6,034 nt of DNA from SG8-41 sp035456985 (lineage in GTDB: Bacteria; Pseudomonadota; Gammaproteobacteria; Burkholderiales; SG8-41). The stretch is taken from positions 1 to 6,034 of the forward strand of contig DATICE010000036.1 of assembly GCA_035456985.1 (NCBI GenBank), given 5' to 3'. The position numbers and the translations under genes are program-made. Below the pieces are notes generated by a model. That model did no database searches and was not told where the DNA came from. It saw nothing but the letters and a program-made list of their open reading frames with translations. Shown here piece after piece: positions 5,175 through 6,034 of the stretch (positions are counted from its first letter, which is position 1; the number at the start of each line of letters is the position of its first letter).

Positions 5175-6034
5175 GTGACGCATAGGCCAATACGGCGCAT
5201 TGCCGGCCTCGTGTTGCTGGCGGCCACGATGTCGGGGTGCACCGGCGTACGGGTTCCGGAGGAGTGGCAGCCGCTCCTCGGGGAAGTGAGGGCGTTCGAG
5301 CAGCGGATCGGCTTCGGGAAGACCGCCACATTCGTCGAGTTCTCCGAGGATCAGGGGAGGGTCCCATTCTGCGGCCACGTGTCCCCGCTCTACCTGCCGT
5401 ATTCCTACGAGGATCCGGAGATCCTCTGGTACAACGTGCAAACGGAGCGGGAATGCCGGGCCCATGCCGACGGCGCCGACGTCTACTTCGGCACGGTGGA
5501 GGCGCTTGGCGAAGTGGGCGCGGCGGTCAGTCCCGAGGTGCTCGACGTCCAGCTCCAGCGCTTTCTCTATCTGATCCTGCACGAGGACTGCCACGAGCAA
5601 TTCGATTTTCCGTACGGGATCGAGGAAGCGCTCTGCAATCTCATTGCCTACGAAGGGATGGCGCGGTTCAGCGAGGAGAGATACGGCCCGAAGTCCCGCG
5701 AATACAAGGCGATTCAGCGCTACGCGAAGGTGGAGCCCGAGCGCACCCGCGCGGTCAAGGCTCTTTACGAGGAGCTTGCCGGGCTCTATGCCCGATACCA
5801 GGGGAAGGAATTGTCGGAGCAGGCGCTGCTGAGTGAACGGACGCCGGTGTTCCGCAAGGCGGAGCGCGCGCTGGCGTGGCGGAGGGGGACCGTCAACAAC
5901 GTCGGCATGGCGAGCGAGATGACCTACAGCCGCTTTTACCCCCTGCTCGAGAGCGTGTACATCGCGCTCGGCCGCGATCTCAGGCGCACCGTCGAGTTCT
6001 TCAGGCGCGTGGACAAGATCAAGCCCTCGCGGGA
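5175..6034 (+). CDS. Predicted lipoprotein zinc metalloprotease (HExxH), 3' end beyond window
   Basis: The frame is open from GTG 5175 to the window end (286 residues, no stop seen). The N-terminus has basic residues, a hydrophobic stretch (IAGLVLLAATM) and a lipobox-like MSGC with C22 as the lipidated residue; methionine at -3 is unusual but tolerated. This predicts a membrane-anchored periplasmic protein. RFLYLILHEDCHEQFDF holds H136-E137-x-x-H140, the zinc-protease signature, and GIEEALCNLIAYEG follows, where E151 (or E150) is placed to be the third ligand, as in gluzincins. The layout, HExxH then an acidic EA-x-(A/C) helix ending in YEG, recalls the putative aminopeptidase family COG4324/PF10023, but I cannot confirm membership. 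C139 inside the motif is uncommon. The upstream frame offers no other start, and later ones would cut the signal peptide. The gene is divergent from the ParB-like gene across 63 bp. Confidence 0.72.
   Translation, partial: MTHRPIRRIAGLVLLAATMSGCTGVRVPEEWQPLLGEVRAFEQRIGFGKTATFVEFSEDQGRVPFCGHVSPLYLPYSYEDPEILWYNVQTERECRAHADGADVYFGTVEALGEVGAAVSPEVLDVQLQRFLYLILHEDCHEQFDFPYGIEEALCNLIAYEGMARFSEERYGPKSREYKAIQRYAKVEPERTRAVKALYEELAGLYARYQGKELSEQALLSERTPVFRKAERALAWRRGTVNNVGMASEMTYSRFYPLLESVYIALGRDLRRTVEFFRRVDKIKPSR

Noticed and set aside
5237..5836. + strand open frame of 199 codons inside the lipoprotein gene
   Set aside because: The Arg/Gly-rich translation lacks family features, while the overlapping frame from 5175 has a signal peptide, lipobox and HExxH motif and stays open to the window end.

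Overview
The window is G+C-rich and tightly packed, with G/C-heavy third codon positions. The gene content points to a Betaproteobacterium, probably Burkholderiales-like: a Bug-type solute-binding protein, a Mo-hydroxylase/UbiD catabolic operon, a stand-alone PilZ protein and an orphan ParB-like protein with a Lys/Ala-rich tail. This placement is inferred from gene families only. There are no rRNA or tRNA genes, no IS elements and no CRISPR array. No gene-free stretch exceeds about 65 bases.

Left half (1-3695, + strand): a catabolic operon-like run. It starts with the C-terminal third of a molybdenum hydroxylase large subunit (xanthine dehydrogenase/CO dehydrogenase type). The [2Fe-2S] small subunit follows with a 1-bp stop/start overlap. 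A UbiD-family prenyl-FMN decarboxylase comes next with a 4-bp ATGA overlap and carries every catalytic and metal-binding residue expected. A Bug/TctC-type periplasmic binding protein then starts 16 bp downstream with a strong Shine-Dalgarno. The simplest reading is uptake or sensing of a carboxylated, probably (hetero)aromatic compound, with its hydroxylation and its (de)carboxylation encoded together. The substrate cannot be read from the sequence.

Middle (3747-5111): a single-domain PilZ (cyclic-di-GMP-binding) gene on the + strand converges, with only 3 bp between stop codons, on a minus-strand gene for an orphan ParB-like protein. The latter has a histone-H1-like basic N-terminal tail. 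No ParA gene and no full parS site are in the window.

Right end (5112-6034): a 63-bp divergent intergenic region separates the ParB-like gene from a + strand gene for a predicted lipoprotein with an HExxH zinc-protease motif, cut by the window end. This short region holds a perfect 8-bp inverted repeat with a 3-bp spacer over the ParB-like gene's Shine-Dalgarno, and a perfect 8-bp tandem duplication just before the lipoprotein start. These two structures, with the orphan ParB-like protein and the unassigned metalloprotease, are the least ordinary parts of the window. I found no clearly novel multi-gene system.
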